Positions 50,699 through 60,462 are shown, counted from the first letter of the stretch. The stretch: DNA of 64,000 bases from Amycolatopsis sp. WAC 01376 (GCF_003947415.1 NZ_QHKL01000012.1:108088-172087), one strand, 5' to 3'. Program-made: numbers and translations. Notes: generated by a model not told the origin, from the letters alone.

Positions 50699-52120
50699 CA
50701 GGTCCACGCCGCCGAACGGCGTCGCCTTCACCTCGCCGGCGCGCTCCGCCCAGACGGCGTGCCCGTGCCCGGACCACAGCGGCGCGACCGGGAGATCCCG
50801 CAGCAACTGGTTCTCCACCAGCCGGTACACCTCGCCGCTATCGGCGGCGTCGGTCTCCTCGGCCGACTTGAGCAGGTCGGCGAACCCGTCGCTGGAGTAC
50901 CCAGTGGCCTTCACGATCTCGGCCAGCGTCTCCTGTGGGCTCGGCGTCATCAGGGCGACGTCGAGCGCGAACGGTCCCTCCCCGGGCTCGGCGGCCAGCG
51001 GGACACCGACGGCCGCGCTGACCTGATCCGCCAGCGGGCGCAGCCAGCTCGCCGGTGACTGTCCGAAGTGGACGGGCGTGGTCGGGAACTCCGCCTGCGT
51101 CAACAGGGACTTCCCGGCTCCGGCGTCGAAAGTGCAGGGGCGGCAGGTGCTGCTGCGTTCACCGGGGGCGACGGCGGGCGGCAGGAGCGACTTCGCCGGG
51201 TCCACCTGCTTGCCGAGAGCGCCGGCCTCCAGTGCCGCGCGGTCGATCCCGAGCGCGAAGCCGTGACGAACCGTCGCGTCGGAGAAATGCTTCGCGGTCA
51301 AGGGAAATCCGAGGTAGGCGGCGGTCGGCAGCGCCCACATCACGTGCCGCTGCGCGAAATCCGCGTGCATGGCCTCGTGGCGATCACCGGGGACGAACGT
51401 GGAGAGGTCGAGCTTCCCGGCCTTGACCTCGTCGTACTGCGCCGCCGCGTCGCCGGTCTTCAGTTCGATCACGCGCGCCTTGCCCGGCGCGTCCGCCATT
51501 CGGATCAGTTTGCCGCCGGACGGCTGCCAGGCGCCGTCCAGCCGGAACGGCCCGTTGCCGACCGGCCGCTGCGCGAACCCCGGCCAATCGCGCGACTTCA
51601 GCACCGACGCGGGCAGCGGGACGAGCGCGGGCGACGAGAGCAGCGCCGGGACCTGCCCGGACGGCCGGTCGAGCACGAGCCGGATGGTCAGCGGATCCGG
51701 CGCGGTGATCTCCTTGGCCCGCAGGAGATCCTTGACCACGCGCGACGCCTGCCACCGCTCCGCGCCGATCGCCTGCCAGGTGTCCACATAGGACTGGGCG
51801 GTCACCGGCGTGCCGTCGTGGAACTTCCCGCCGTCCCTGAGCTTGACCGTCCAGGTGATCCGGTCGGCGCTGGTGACCGATTCCGCCGCGCGCGGCGTCA
51901 GCTTTCCCGTCGCGGGGTCGTAATCGGAGAGCGGCGTCCACAACGCGCCGGCGAGCAGGCGTCCGGGCTGGTCGCGGACATCGGCGGGCAGGAGGGTCGC
52001 CGGGGCGGCCAAGCCCACGCGGAGAACGTCCGGTGCGGGCGGTTCACCGGATTCCGTGCAGCCCGCCGCGGCCAGTGCGGCGGCGAGGAGCGGGGCCAGA
52101 AGACGCAAGCGCATGGTCAT
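50678..52120 (-). CDS. Family 5 (peptide/nickel-type) substrate-binding lipoprotein
   Basis: A 480-residue extracellular solute-binding lipoprotein. The lipobox is AAALAAAGC; LWTPLSDYDPATGKLTPRAAES and WTVKLRDGGKFHDGTPVTAQSYVDTW are SBP_bac_5 hallmarks, as is FALGIDRAAL. No permease or ATPase genes are adjacent, so it is an orphan binding protein. Three start codons are close together (52120, 52114); I use 52120. It is divergent from the LVIVD protein. Confidence 0.9.
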   Translation of the reverse strand: MTMRLRLLAPLLAAALAAAGCTESGEPPAPDVLRVGLAAPATLLPADVRDQPGRLLAGALWTPLSDYDPATGKLTPRAAESVTSADRITWTVKLRDGGKFHDGTPVTAQSYVDTWQAIGAERWQASRVVKDLLRAKEITAPDPLTIRLVLDRPSGQVPALLSSPALVPLPASVLKSRDWPGFAQRPVGNGPFRLDGAWQPSGGKLIRMADAPGKARVIELKTGDAAAQYDEVKAGKLDLSTFVPGDRHEAMHADFAQRHVMWALPTAAYLGFPLTAKHFSDATVRHGFALGIDRAALEAGALGKQVDPAKSLLPPAVAPGERSSTCRPCTFDAGAGKSLLTQAEFPTTPVHFGQSPASWLRPLADQVSAAVGVPLAAEPGEGPFALDVALMTPSPQETLAEIVKATGYSSDGFADLLKSAEETDAADSGEVYRLVENQLLRDLPVAPLWSGHGHAVWAERAGEVKATPFGGVDLSGVSVR

Positions 52121-52205
52121 GTCATAGCAGTCCGGCACCGACCAACGGTGGTTGTGCGGGCAAAGTGGTGATCTTATGGTGAGGGGACCAGCCTGGGAGG
52201 TTTCT

Positions 52206-53558
52206 GTGCGAGGAAACTGGTTGCTCCGTTCGTGCTTGGCGCTCACCACGGTCACCGCGACCTTGATCGCCACCGGCCTGCCCGCCGCCGCGTGCGGCGA
52301 AGAGGACAAACCGGCCAACGAGAAGGTCCGGGTCGCGGGTGCGCCCGGCGCGGTGAAGAACGTCAAGGCCGTCGGCAACGTGCCCGACGCGCAAGGCGCC
52401 ATCGCGATGGGGTTCCTGCAGTACGGCAAGCGCGACGTCATGGCGGTTTCCGGCGAGTTCGGCCTGAAGGTCTACGACCTCACGAAGAATCCCACGGCGC
52501 CGAAGCTGATCGGCGAGGTCAGCCTGCCCGGCCTCTGGGAGACCGAGGACACCGAGGTCGACGTCAAGCGCAAGCTCGTCTTCCTCGCGCGGGACCCGCG
52601 GGCCTACGGCGGCACCACGCAGACCGGCGAGTCCGGCATCTACATCATCGACCTCAAGAACCCGGACAAACCGGCCATCCTGAGCTACACCAAGGTGCCC
52701 GCCGGCCACACGACCAGCTGCGTCGACGACTGCCGCTACCTCTGGACCGGCGGTCCCGCGAAGGCCGCGAACCAGCCCGCGGACTGGGGAGGCCGCCCGA
52801 TCTGGGTGACCGACATCCGCGATCCGCGCAACCCCAAGACGTTCCCGAACCCGATCGAACTCGCGCGCAACGACGGCAAGACCGACTACGTGCACGACGT
52901 CCAGGTCGACGACGAGGGCGTGGCGTGGGTGTCCGGACGAGGCGGTGTCCGCGGCTACTGGACCAACGGCTTCCACCGCGACCCCGTCCAGGGCAAGGTC
53001 CGCCGCGCGACGGCGTTCGACCCGGTGCCCTACGCGGGCGGCGGGGTCGAGGAGACGGCGGCGCCGTCGAAGTTCATGCACAACAGCTTCCACCCGGCGG
53101 GACACCGCTCGGCCGACGGCGCCGACTCGAACCGCTGGCGCGGCCGCGACCTCATCTACGCCACCGAAGAGAGCTTCCTCGACGGGTGCGCCGGTGACGG
53201 CGTGCTGACGATCTCGTCGCTGAAGAACTCGTACAACGGCGAGGGCTGGCGCTCGACGCCGGAGAAGCCGTTCCGCCTCGAATCCGTCGGCACCTGGAGC
53301 GTCGCCGGTCAGGAGGGCAGCGACCCGGCGTCGGGCGACTGCTCCGCGCACTACTTCGACATCCGCGGCAAGGTCCTGGTGCAGTCGTTCTACGGGCAGG
53401 GCACGCGCTTCCTCGACGTCAGCGACCCGACCGACCCGAAGCAGATCGCCTACTTCCGCCCGGCGGACGCCAGCGCGTGGGCGCCCTACTGGCACAAGGG
53501 TTACGTCTATGTCGCCGACAACACTCGCGGAATCGACATCCTGAAGCTCACCGTCTGA
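52206..53558 (+). CDS. Secreted LVIVD-repeat (beta-propeller-like) protein
   Basis: A 450-residue exported protein. The signal sequence LRSCLALTTVTATLIATGLPAAACGEED resembles a signal peptide ending near a Cys. Repeats of the LVIVD type follow (GLKVYDLTKNPTAPKLIGEV, IYIIDLKNPDKPAIL, IWVTDIRDPRNPKTF, RFLDVSDPTDPKQIAYFRP), implying a propeller. Conserved Cys pairs suggest disulfides. GTG at 52206 is favoured by gggagg ending at 52200. Function unknown; a small lipoprotein gene follows 14 bp downstream. Confidence 0.82.
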   Translation: MRGNWLLRSCLALTTVTATLIATGLPAAACGEEDKPANEKVRVAGAPGAVKNVKAVGNVPDAQGAIAMGFLQYGKRDVMAVSGEFGLKVYDLTKNPTAPKLIGEVSLPGLWETEDTEVDVKRKLVFLARDPRAYGGTTQTGESGIYIIDLKNPDKPAILSYTKVPAGHTTSCVDDCRYLWTGGPAKAANQPADWGGRPIWVTDIRDPRNPKTFPNPIELARNDGKTDYVHDVQVDDEGVAWVSGRGGVRGYWTNGFHRDPVQGKVRRATAFDPVPYAGGGVEETAAPSKFMHNSFHPAGHRSADGADSNRWRGRDLIYATEESFLDGCAGDGVLTISSLKNSYNGEGWRSTPEKPFRLESVGTWSVAGQEGSDPASGDCSAHYFDIRGKVLVQSFYGQGTRFLDVSDPTDPKQIAYFRPADASAWAPYWHKGYVYVADNTRGIDILKLTV

Positions 53559-53572
53559 GCGAAGATGTCCCC

Positions 53573-54010
53573 ATGCGCACCATGGGGAAGACCTTGGGGA
53601 GCCTGGCCGCGATCGTCCTGATCGCGGCCTGTGCCCCGGAACCGCCGGAGAAAATGGCCGTCCGCACCGATACGGCTCCGGTCGCCGAGGACTTCCCGGA
53701 CGTCGGAGAGATCGTCGAGGCACACTGGGTGGAGGAGCGGTTGGGCGTCTCCGAAGGCCGGATCGAAGCGCCCGGGCCCTCCGACCTCCGGCTGTTCGCG
53801 CTGGTGAAGCTTCGGCTCGAAGCCGTGTCGAAGGTGATCAGCGATCTCAAGTGTCATGCCGGGGCCCCGCCGGCGCCGGAACAGCTGGAAACGCTCGTGC
53901 CGTCCGGCGTGAAGTGGCTCTCCTGCGAGCTGCCCACGACCACCAAATCGCGGACGGCGTTCGTGGTCGACGGCTCCGAACAGGCGTTCCTGATGTCGAC
54001 GACGATGTAG
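53573..54010 (+). CDS. Small lipoprotein, function unknown
   Basis: A 145-residue protein with a lipoprotein signal (LGSLAAIVLIAACAPEPP; lipobox LIAAC). The mature part is mixed charged, with two later cysteines (DLKCHAG, LSCEL) probably in a disulfide. I do not recognise a family. Lying 14 bp after the LVIVD-protein gene in the same direction, it is likely co-transcribed and may act with it at the cell surface. Confidence 0.65.
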   Translation: MRTMGKTLGSLAAIVLIAACAPEPPEKMAVRTDTAPVAEDFPDVGEIVEAHWVEERLGVSEGRIEAPGPSDLRLFALVKLRLEAVSKVISDLKCHAGAPPAPEQLETLVPSGVKWLSCELPTTTKSRTAFVVDGSEQAFLMSTTM

Positions 54011-54023
54011 CGGGTCAGTGCTC

Positions 54024-54077
54024 AGGGTCGTGAGTGGGGATTCGGGTTCTGACCCGAATCCCCACTCGCGACACCCT
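54024..54077. terminator. Long hairpin between convergent genes (GTCGTGAGTGG class)
   Basis: agggtcgtgagtggggattc and its continuation to 54047 pair with 54052-54077 with a two-base bulge and one mismatch; inner stem gtggggattcgggt/acccgaatccccac is perfect. It fills the gap between the lipoprotein gene and the convergent acyltransferase gene. Confidence 0.65.
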
Positions 54078-55858
54078 CAAGAGGCGAGCAACTCCTGCAG
54101 CTCACGGATGGCGGCGTCGAGTTCCGTCGCGAACAGCTCCATCTCGTGCGCCACGTGCTTCGGCGTGCACAGGTACAGATTCAGCGAGTCCGGCAGCAGC
54201 ACGTACGCGACGCCGATGCACTGCGGGCTGGTCGACCCGAAGCCGAAGTACCGGATGTTCACCGACGGCGCCGAGCTGGTGCTCAGGTAGTCGTTGCGCA
54301 TCTTCAGCCAGCCCGGCGACGAGTACAGCGACGGGGAGTCCTCGACGCCACGCCGTTTCTGGATCAGTTGCAGCTCCCACAGGTGCTGCTCCGGCGCGTC
54401 GCCCGCCTGGCATTCCTTCGCCCGCGTGACGTGCTTCGCGGCCGCCGCGCGGAAAGCCGCCTGACGTGTCTGCCGGTCGGCGTGCGGATCGTCCATCACC
54501 CGGACGAACCACTGCACCTCGGGCGTCACGACCCGCATCGCTTCGGTGCGCCCGTTCTGGTACTGCCGCGTCGCGATCGACTCGTACGTCGTGCCGGTGA
54601 TCCCCTTCGCACGCTTGTGCGCGAGCTGATACGCCATCTGCGCGAAGGCGTCGGGGGACATCCCCAGCTCCTTCGCCCGCTTCGCGCCGAAGTCGGTGAA
54701 GGACACCGTCTTCGTAGCGGTCGCGTCGGCGTACTCGGCGAAGGCCACCGCCGCGGCACGGGCGTCCTCGCGCAGCGCGTCACCCAGGACGAACTCGATG
54801 ACCTCGGACGCCGGGACGCCGTCGGCGGGCGGCCGCTCCAGTCGTGTTCCGCTCAGCAGCGCGTCGGTGAACCCGAGGATCGTGGTCCCGTCGAGTTCGC
54901 AGTGCTCGACGTTGATCCCCGCCGTGCCGTCCTCGAACACGATCAGCGACACGGCCTTGTCGAACCAGCGGTTCCCGCTGTCGCCGTGCAGCAGCTTGTC
55001 GCACGCTTCCTGCGTGTCCGCCGGCGCGAAGTCCTCCAGGCACAGGCAGAACAACGCCGTCTCGATGTCGTCGAGCGCGGCCGCGTTCCCGCCGGCGAGC
55101 AGCGCTTCCCGCGTCGCCGCCCACTCCGCCCTCGCCTTGGTGGTGAAATGCCCGGCCGAGGTCTGCGGGTCTTCGACGAAGTTGCCGGACTTGACGATCA
55201 CCTGCAGCCCCGCGACCAGCTGTTCGGGGGAGTACGGGCGACCGTCGGGTGCGATGACGTCCATCCGGAACGGGGTGCCGCGGTGGAACACCACGACGTG
55301 CCGCGCCCTCGACGGTCCGGGCCACTCCTCGCTGTACGGCCTGCGCGAGGTGTCCTGCACGGCGCCGGGGATCCGCGTCGCCGAGAACAGGTACTTGTGC
55401 TGCACCATCGACTGCGGCTGCCCGCGCAGCATGATCGGCGGCACCAGTTCCTCGTCCAGTTTCAGCTTGTAGTCCACCGCCGACGCCGCCAGTTCGGCCG
55501 CGCGTTCCAGCTGTCCCAGCGGGGATTCGGTGAACAGGAAGAAGAAGTTCGCGTTGAGCGCGATCCGGTCGCGGCGGCCGAGGTAGCGGTACGGCCAGAA
55601 GGTGTCGAGCCAGCTCTGGACGCCTTCCCGCTTGTCGAAGGCTTCGAGCGCGCTTTGCAGTTCGTGCGCCGGGCTTCCTTCCGCGAGGAATTCGGCGACG
55701 GCGCCTTCGGTCTCCGCGAGCTCGCCGGGGCTGAGCAGCGGCGAGCACCACTCGAGAAACCGGCGGCAGGTGTCCTCCAAGCTGGGGACGGGGACCCTCG
55801 GCAGGACCTCCTCGTTGCCGAACGTGCGGGTGGACGGTTCCGGACTGCTCACGATCAT
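54077..55858 (-). CDS. Choline/carnitine O-acyltransferase-family protein
   Basis: A 593-residue member of the carnitine/choline acyltransferase family, uncommon in bacteria. VPSLEDTCRRFLEWCSPLL starts the first domain; WPYRYLGRRDRIALNANFFF and the catalytic GINVEHCELDG (His319) follow, then YESIATRQYQNGRTEAMRVVT, which matches the conserved substrate/CoA-site stretch (YES..TR.F..GRTE). It would transfer an acyl group between CoA and a hydroxyl of a betaine-like compound. The ATG overlaps the stop of the methyltransferase gene, so it is the last of three coupled genes. Confidence 0.85.
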   Translation of the reverse strand: MIVSSPEPSTRTFGNEEVLPRVPVPSLEDTCRRFLEWCSPLLSPGELAETEGAVAEFLAEGSPAHELQSALEAFDKREGVQSWLDTFWPYRYLGRRDRIALNANFFFLFTESPLGQLERAAELAASAVDYKLKLDEELVPPIMLRGQPQSMVQHKYLFSATRIPGAVQDTSRRPYSEEWPGPSRARHVVVFHRGTPFRMDVIAPDGRPYSPEQLVAGLQVIVKSGNFVEDPQTSAGHFTTKARAEWAATREALLAGGNAAALDDIETALFCLCLEDFAPADTQEACDKLLHGDSGNRWFDKAVSLIVFEDGTAGINVEHCELDGTTILGFTDALLSGTRLERPPADGVPASEVIEFVLGDALREDARAAAVAFAEYADATATKTVSFTDFGAKRAKELGMSPDAFAQMAYQLAHKRAKGITGTTYESIATRQYQNGRTEAMRVVTPEVQWFVRVMDDPHADRQTRQAAFRAAAAKHVTRAKECQAGDAPEQHLWELQLIQKRRGVEDSPSLYSSPGWLKMRNDYLSTSSAPSVNIRYFGFGSTSPQCIGVAYVLLPDSLNLYLCTPKHVAHEMELFATELDAAIRELQELLAS

Positions 55859-56703
55859 CCTTGATCTCGAAGGGGAAGGGCGTTCAGCGCGGCGGCGAGT
55901 TCGCCGGCCGCGCCGTCCGGGCGGGAGACGAACAGCCGCGCGTACAGCCGGCCGTCGGACTCCAGCCCACGCGGGTCGACACCCGCGACGGACAGATTGT
56001 CCAGGATCTGCGTCCGTTCCTCGGCCGAGGCGAACCTCCGCTGCCGGAAGACGCCGTCGGCCCCGGTCGTGTCGTACTCCAGTTCGGCGAGGCTTTCGGC
56101 GACCGACGCGTAGGAGAACATCCGCAGCACGAAATGCGCCATCCACGGCCGGTTCTCCCGCGCGATCCGGACGAGGGTCTTCTCGGTGACGTAGCCGACG
56201 CAGCCGGTCGAGATGACGATGTCGACTTCGGCCAGCAGCGCGCGCTGCTGCTCTGTCGGGTCTTCGCTCTCCAGATCCGCGTGGATCGCGTCGTCGATGA
56301 AGCCCGCGGCGAGCGCGTAGTCCAACGCGGGCGCGGAGGCGTCGAGGCCGATGAAGCGGACCTTGTCGCTCACGGCGAGCTCCTCGACCATCCGCCGATC
56401 GCGCGCGATCAGTTCGTCCCGGCTCAGCGCTTCGCTGTCCCGGTAGTGGTCGTACAGCCGCTCCATCGACGTGTCACAACGATGCAGCGCCGCGTTGACG
56501 CCGTAGGAACAGCCGAGGTCGAGCACCGTCGGGACCTTGACGTCGGTCTCCGCGCGGTATTCGTCGATCAGTTTCGCGAAGTAGGCCTTCGCCTGCTGGG
56601 GGATGGAGTAGTCCAGTCTGCGCAAGGTGCCGAAGAACGCACGAGGATCGGGCTCGGTGTAGATGTGATCGAAAGAGATCTTGCCGGTCGAATCCAATGG
56701 CAC
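55855..56703 (-). CDS. SAM-dependent methyltransferase, class I
   Basis: A 282-residue methyltransferase. Motif I is VPTVLDLGCSYGVNAAL, the acidic residue after strand two is in FIGLDASAPALDYA, and IVISTGCVGYVTEKTL follows strand four. The GTG at 56703 has aggag 7 bp upstream on the minus strand; a TTG at 56709 is too close to it. The gene lies 15 bp after the dioxygenase gene and overlaps the acyltransferase start. With those neighbours, N-methylation of a hydroxylated amino acid to a carnitine-like betaine is conceivable (inference). Confidence 0.8.
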   Translation of the reverse strand: MPLDSTGKISFDHIYTEPDPRAFFGTLRRLDYSIPQQAKAYFAKLIDEYRAETDVKVPTVLDLGCSYGVNAALHRCDTSMERLYDHYRDSEALSRDELIARDRRMVEELAVSDKVRFIGLDASAPALDYALAAGFIDDAIHADLESEDPTEQQRALLAEVDIVISTGCVGYVTEKTLVRIARENRPWMAHFVLRMFSYASVAESLAELEYDTTGADGVFRQRRFASAEERTQILDNLSVAGVDPRGLESDGRLYARLFVSRPDGAAGELAAALNALPLRDQG

Positions 56704-56718
56704 GGCCAAGCTCCTGAC

Positions 56719-57570
56719 TTAGTCGAGCAGCTGATCGCCCCGGACCGCCGCGGACGCGACGTGTTCCGGCAGGACCCGGCCGAACAGCTGTCTCGTCCGC
56801 TCCGGACTGCCGATGACCCCAGGACGCTCGCTGTACGCGAAGATCGCGGAATGGCGGGCGACTGCCCCTTGAACACTACTCACCCGGTGCAGCGCGAAGC
56901 GTCCGCGAAACAGCTGAAGATCGCCGGGACGCAGAGTGAGCCGTCGGATCAGGTGATCCCCTTCGCCCGCCAGCACGGCACGGACGTCGTCGAAGTTCTC
57001 CGCCGTTTCGGAGCGGATGTTCGGGCAATATTCGAAGACGCCGCCCTCGGCCGCCTGCTGCGTGAGCATGCTGACGGTGTACTCGTTGGTGTCGAAATGC
57101 CACGGATGCGAGCGGCCCGGTTCGATCACGTTGAGCACCAGGCCTGCCAGTGGATCGGCGAGTTCGTGCAGTTCGGGGAGCTCGAAGCAGTCGGCGACGA
57201 ACCGCTGGAACTCGCTGCTCGCGTACAGCTGCTGGATGATCGCGGTCGCCGGGATCCGGTCGCGTGCCACGAAGGCATTGCCGCGTTCCATGATCGTGCG
57301 GCCGGGGTGGCCTTCCGGCAGGGGAGTGTCGATGGCGATGTTGTAGGCGTTGACGCGTTCGACCTTCGCGTACGCCTCCGGAGCGATCTCCGCGCCTTCA
57401 TGGCGAAGGGCGTCACGCAGCTCCGGACGGATGAAGTCGGTCAGCACACTGCAGCCCGTTTCCCGCAGTTCGGCACGGGTCCGGGAAACGATTTCGCGCC
57501 ACGCCGGGCTTCCCGGGGCGGACAACGGATAGCGGGCGGTGTCGGCCACCTGGACTGCGCTCGCGGTCAT
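56719..57570 (-). CDS. Fe(II)/2-oxoglutarate dioxygenase (HxD type, amino-acid hydroxylase-like)
   Basis: A 283-residue non-heme iron dioxygenase. The facial triad is visible: His158 and Asp160 in HPWHFDTNEYTVSML, and His228 in FRGRFALHRVSSV; an Arg for 2-oxoglutarate is in AVARHSAIFAYS. The style (GGVFEYCPNIRS, LRPGDLQLFRGR) recalls the group containing BesD-like free amino-acid halogenases, but the HxD Asp is present, so hydroxylation is expected rather than halogenation. It is the first gene of the operon with a methyltransferase and an acyltransferase. Confidence 0.8.
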   Translation of the reverse strand: MTASAVQVADTARYPLSAPGSPAWREIVSRTRAELRETGCSVLTDFIRPELRDALRHEGAEIAPEAYAKVERVNAYNIAIDTPLPEGHPGRTIMERGNAFVARDRIPATAIIQQLYASSEFQRFVADCFELPELHELADPLAGLVLNVIEPGRSHPWHFDTNEYTVSMLTQQAAEGGVFEYCPNIRSETAENFDDVRAVLAGEGDHLIRRLTLRPGDLQLFRGRFALHRVSSVQGAVARHSAIFAYSERPGVIGSPERTRQLFGRVLPEHVASAAVRGDQLLD

Positions 57571-57664
57571 CGACGTCCTCTCGGCTGGCCCGGAAGTGAT
57601 TCTCGGGTTTAGCACAGAAAACGCCCACGACCCCCGCGCCTTGTGAGCGGTGCCACACGGAACG

Positions 57665-57710
57665 TGACGGCCCCCTTATCCGCGTTCGTACGCGGATAAG
57701 GGGGCCGTCA
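57665..57710. terminator. Perfect 20-bp-arm hairpin after fbiC
   Basis: 57665-57684 (tgacggcccccttatccgcg) and 57691-57710 are exact complements with a 6-nt loop ttcgta. It lies 12 bp past the fbiC stop on the minus strand and belongs loosely to the RTGAAGG class (gtgacggccccctt). Confidence 0.7.
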
Positions 57711-57721
57711 TGGAGCTTTCG

Positions 57722-60319
57722 TCAGCTGGTGACAAGCGGCAGAAGCGGCCGCCGCACCGCGGTCGCGACGCCGTCGGACGCCTGGGAAGCGGCGATCCGC
57801 TCCGCCGTCGGAGTGCCGTACTCGGTGGTCCGCTGCCGCAGCGGACGGCCCAGCGGTTCGACCATCGCGCGCATGTCGCTGATCGTCTTGTACGACCCGT
57901 TGGCCGCCCCCGCCATCCGGCTGATCGTCTCCTCCATCAGCGTCCCGCCGATGTCGTTGACCCCGCCCTGGAGCACCGCGCGGCTGCCCTCTTCGCCGAG
58001 TTTCACCCAGGAACTCTGGATGTTGTCGATCGTCCCGTGCAGCAGCAGCCGGGCCAGCGCGTGCACCGCGCGGTTCTCGCGCAGCGTCGTCCCGGCCCTG
58101 GCGAGCCCGGCGAGGTAGATCGGGGAACTCTGGTGGATGAACGGCAGCAGCACGAACTCGCTGAACCCGCGTCGCCCGTTGCGCTCCAGGCCTTCCCGCT
58201 GCAGTTTCGCCAGCAGCTTCAGGTGCCCGACCCAGTGCGACGGCGTGTCGACGTGGCCGTACATCATCGTCGACGTCGTGGTGATGCCGAGTTTGTGCGC
58301 GGTGGTGACGACGTTGATCCATTCCGACGTCGGCAGCTTGCCCTTCGTCAGCACCCAGCGGACGTCGTCGTCGAGGATTTCCGCGGCCGTGCCCGGCAGC
58401 GAGTCGACGCCGGCTTCCTTCGCGCGCGCCAGCCAGTCCTCGATCGAGAGGTTGGTCCGCGAAGCGCCGTTGACGACCTCCATCGGCGAGTACGAGTGCA
58501 GGTGGATGTCCGGCTGACGGCGTTTCACCTCGGCCGCGAGGTCGAAGTACGCGGTCCCCGGCAGATCCGGGTGGATGCCGCCCTGCATGCAGATCTCGGT
58601 CGCGCCCGCGGCCCACGCCTCGTCGACCCGGTCGCCGACCTGCTCCAGCGAAAGCGTGTACGCGTCGGCGTCGGTGCGCCGCTGGGCGAACGCGCAGAAC
58701 CGGCAACCGGTGTAGCAGACGTTGGTGAAGTTGATGTTCCGCGTGACGACGAAGGTGATGTCGTCGCCGTTCACCTCACGCCGCAGGTCGTCGGCGATCT
58801 TGGTGAAGGCGTCGAGCTCCGGCCCGTCGGCGTGCAGCAGCGCCAGCGCCTCGTCGTCCGACAGTCCGGCGGGGTTCTTTTCCGCGCTGCGCAAAGCATC
58901 CCGGATGTCGAGGTCGAACCGCTGCGGCGCGGTCTTGATGTTGCCCTTGATCTCGGCCCAGTCGCCGTAGACCGAGTCGAAGTCGCTGCGGCGGTCTTCC
59001 GTACGCCCGATCGTGTCGACCTCGACGTGCAGATCGGTGCGCCCGGCCTCCTTCCAGCCGCCATCGGGCTCCTGCCACGGGATGCCCACCGGGATGGCCT
59101 CTTCGATCGCGAGCCCGGTCTCGGTGTCGGTCAGCGGCGCGAGATGCGCGTTCATCCGCGGGTCCAGCCACGGTTCGCCGGCCTTGACGTACTCCGGGTA
59201 GATCGGGAGCCGCTCGCGCACGGTGAAGCCGAGTGCCTCGGTGCGGCGTTTGAGTTCGTCGATCTGCGGCCACGCGCGTTCGGGGTTCACGTGGTCGGGG
59301 GTCAGCGGCGAGACGCCGCCCCAGTCGTCGATCCCGGCGTTCAGCATCAGTTCGTACTGCTGGCCGATCAGGTTCGGCGGCGCCTGGATGCGCATCTTCG
59401 GGCCGAGCGCGAGCCGCGCGACGGCGATGGTCGCGGCGAGTTCCTCGAGATCGGCGTCCGGGGTCGCGCGCATCTTGGTGTCCGGTTTCGCGCGGAAGTT
59501 CTGGACGATCACTTCCTGGATGCCGCCGTAGGTCTTCGCGACCTTGCGGATCGCGAACAGCGAGTCGGCGCGTTCCTCGAAGTTCTCGCCGATGCCGATC
59601 AGGATGCCCGTGGTGAACGGCACCGAACTGCGGCCGGCGTCCTCCAGCACCCGCAGGCGCACGTCGGGGTCCTTGTCGGGCGAACCGTAGTGCGGGCCCC
59701 CCTTCTCGGTGTACAGCCGCTTCGCCGTCGTCTCCAGCATCATGCCCATCGACGCCGAGACCGGCTTCAGCCGCTGGAAGTCCTGCCAGGTCAGCACACC
59801 GGGGTTGAGGTGCGGCAGGACGCCGGTCTCCTCCAATACCCGGATCGCCATCGCCCGGACGTAGGACAGCGTGTCGTCGTACCCGTGCGCGTCGAGCCAG
59901 TCCTTCGCCGCCGTCCAGCGGTCCTCCGGACGGTCGCCGAGGGTGAACAGCGCTTCCTTGACCCCCATCGCGGCACCCTTGCGGGCGATGTCGAGTACCT
60001 CGTCGGGGGAGAGGAACGGCGACTCGACCCGGCCGGGGACGGTCGCGAAGGTGCAGTAACCACACCGGTCCCGGCACAACCGGGTCAGCGGGATGAACAC
60101 CGAACGGCTGTAGGTGACCACGCCGGGACGGCCCGCCGCGACGAGCCCGGCGTCACGGATCCGGGAGGCGTGCCCGGACAGCGTCTTGAGGTCGTCGCCG
60201 CGCGCCTGGAGCAGGATCGAGGCCTCGGTCAGGTCGAGGGTCTTCCCGTCGCGCGCCCTGGCGAGTGCCCGGCGCATCGCCGAGGTGGTGGGGGCGTTCG
60301 CGTCAGCAGGGGATGCCAT
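57722..60319 (-). CDS. fbiC: FO synthase (fused CofG-CofH), F420 biosynthesis
   Basis: An 865-residue protein made of two radical-SAM enzymes that build the deazaflavin FO from tyrosine and the flavin intermediate. The CofG half is residues about 60-400 with cluster cysteines 82, 86 and 89 (CRDRCGYC); the CofH half follows from about 480 with CYTGCRFCAFAQ. IQNFRAKP-like and SEFVLLPFIHQSSPIY segments are as in actinobacterial FbiC. Full length. It supplies cofactor F420, relevant to the DDN-type domain at 26211-26618. Confidence 0.97.
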   Translation of the reverse strand: MASPADANAPTTSAMRRALARARDGKTLDLTEASILLQARGDDLKTLSGHASRIRDAGLVAAGRPGVVTYSRSVFIPLTRLCRDRCGYCTFATVPGRVESPFLSPDEVLDIARKGAAMGVKEALFTLGDRPEDRWTAAKDWLDAHGYDDTLSYVRAMAIRVLEETGVLPHLNPGVLTWQDFQRLKPVSASMGMMLETTAKRLYTEKGGPHYGSPDKDPDVRLRVLEDAGRSSVPFTTGILIGIGENFEERADSLFAIRKVAKTYGGIQEVIVQNFRAKPDTKMRATPDADLEELAATIAVARLALGPKMRIQAPPNLIGQQYELMLNAGIDDWGGVSPLTPDHVNPERAWPQIDELKRRTEALGFTVRERLPIYPEYVKAGEPWLDPRMNAHLAPLTDTETGLAIEEAIPVGIPWQEPDGGWKEAGRTDLHVEVDTIGRTEDRRSDFDSVYGDWAEIKGNIKTAPQRFDLDIRDALRSAEKNPAGLSDDEALALLHADGPELDAFTKIADDLRREVNGDDITFVVTRNINFTNVCYTGCRFCAFAQRRTDADAYTLSLEQVGDRVDEAWAAGATEICMQGGIHPDLPGTAYFDLAAEVKRRQPDIHLHSYSPMEVVNGASRTNLSIEDWLARAKEAGVDSLPGTAAEILDDDVRWVLTKGKLPTSEWINVVTTAHKLGITTTSTMMYGHVDTPSHWVGHLKLLAKLQREGLERNGRRGFSEFVLLPFIHQSSPIYLAGLARAGTTLRENRAVHALARLLLHGTIDNIQSSWVKLGEEGSRAVLQGGVNDIGGTLMEETISRMAGAANGSYKTISDMRAMVEPLGRPLRQRTTEYGTPTAERIAASQASDGVATAVRRPLLPLVTS

Positions 60320-60462
60320 TCCCGCACGCTATGGCCGGACTCGCTCCACCTGCCAGTGCGCATCCCGCCACCGCGTCACCCACGCGGGCGTGGTCACCGT
60401 TCTCGCTGGTCAGAGCGTGATCTTGGTTGCCGATCACCGGGCCGGCGTGTATTACCTAAAGT

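Noticed and set aside
54146..55864. 572-codon open frame antisense to the carnitine acyltransferase gene
   Set aside because: Arg/Val/Gly-rich translation with no motif, opposite an enzyme with an intact catalytic site.
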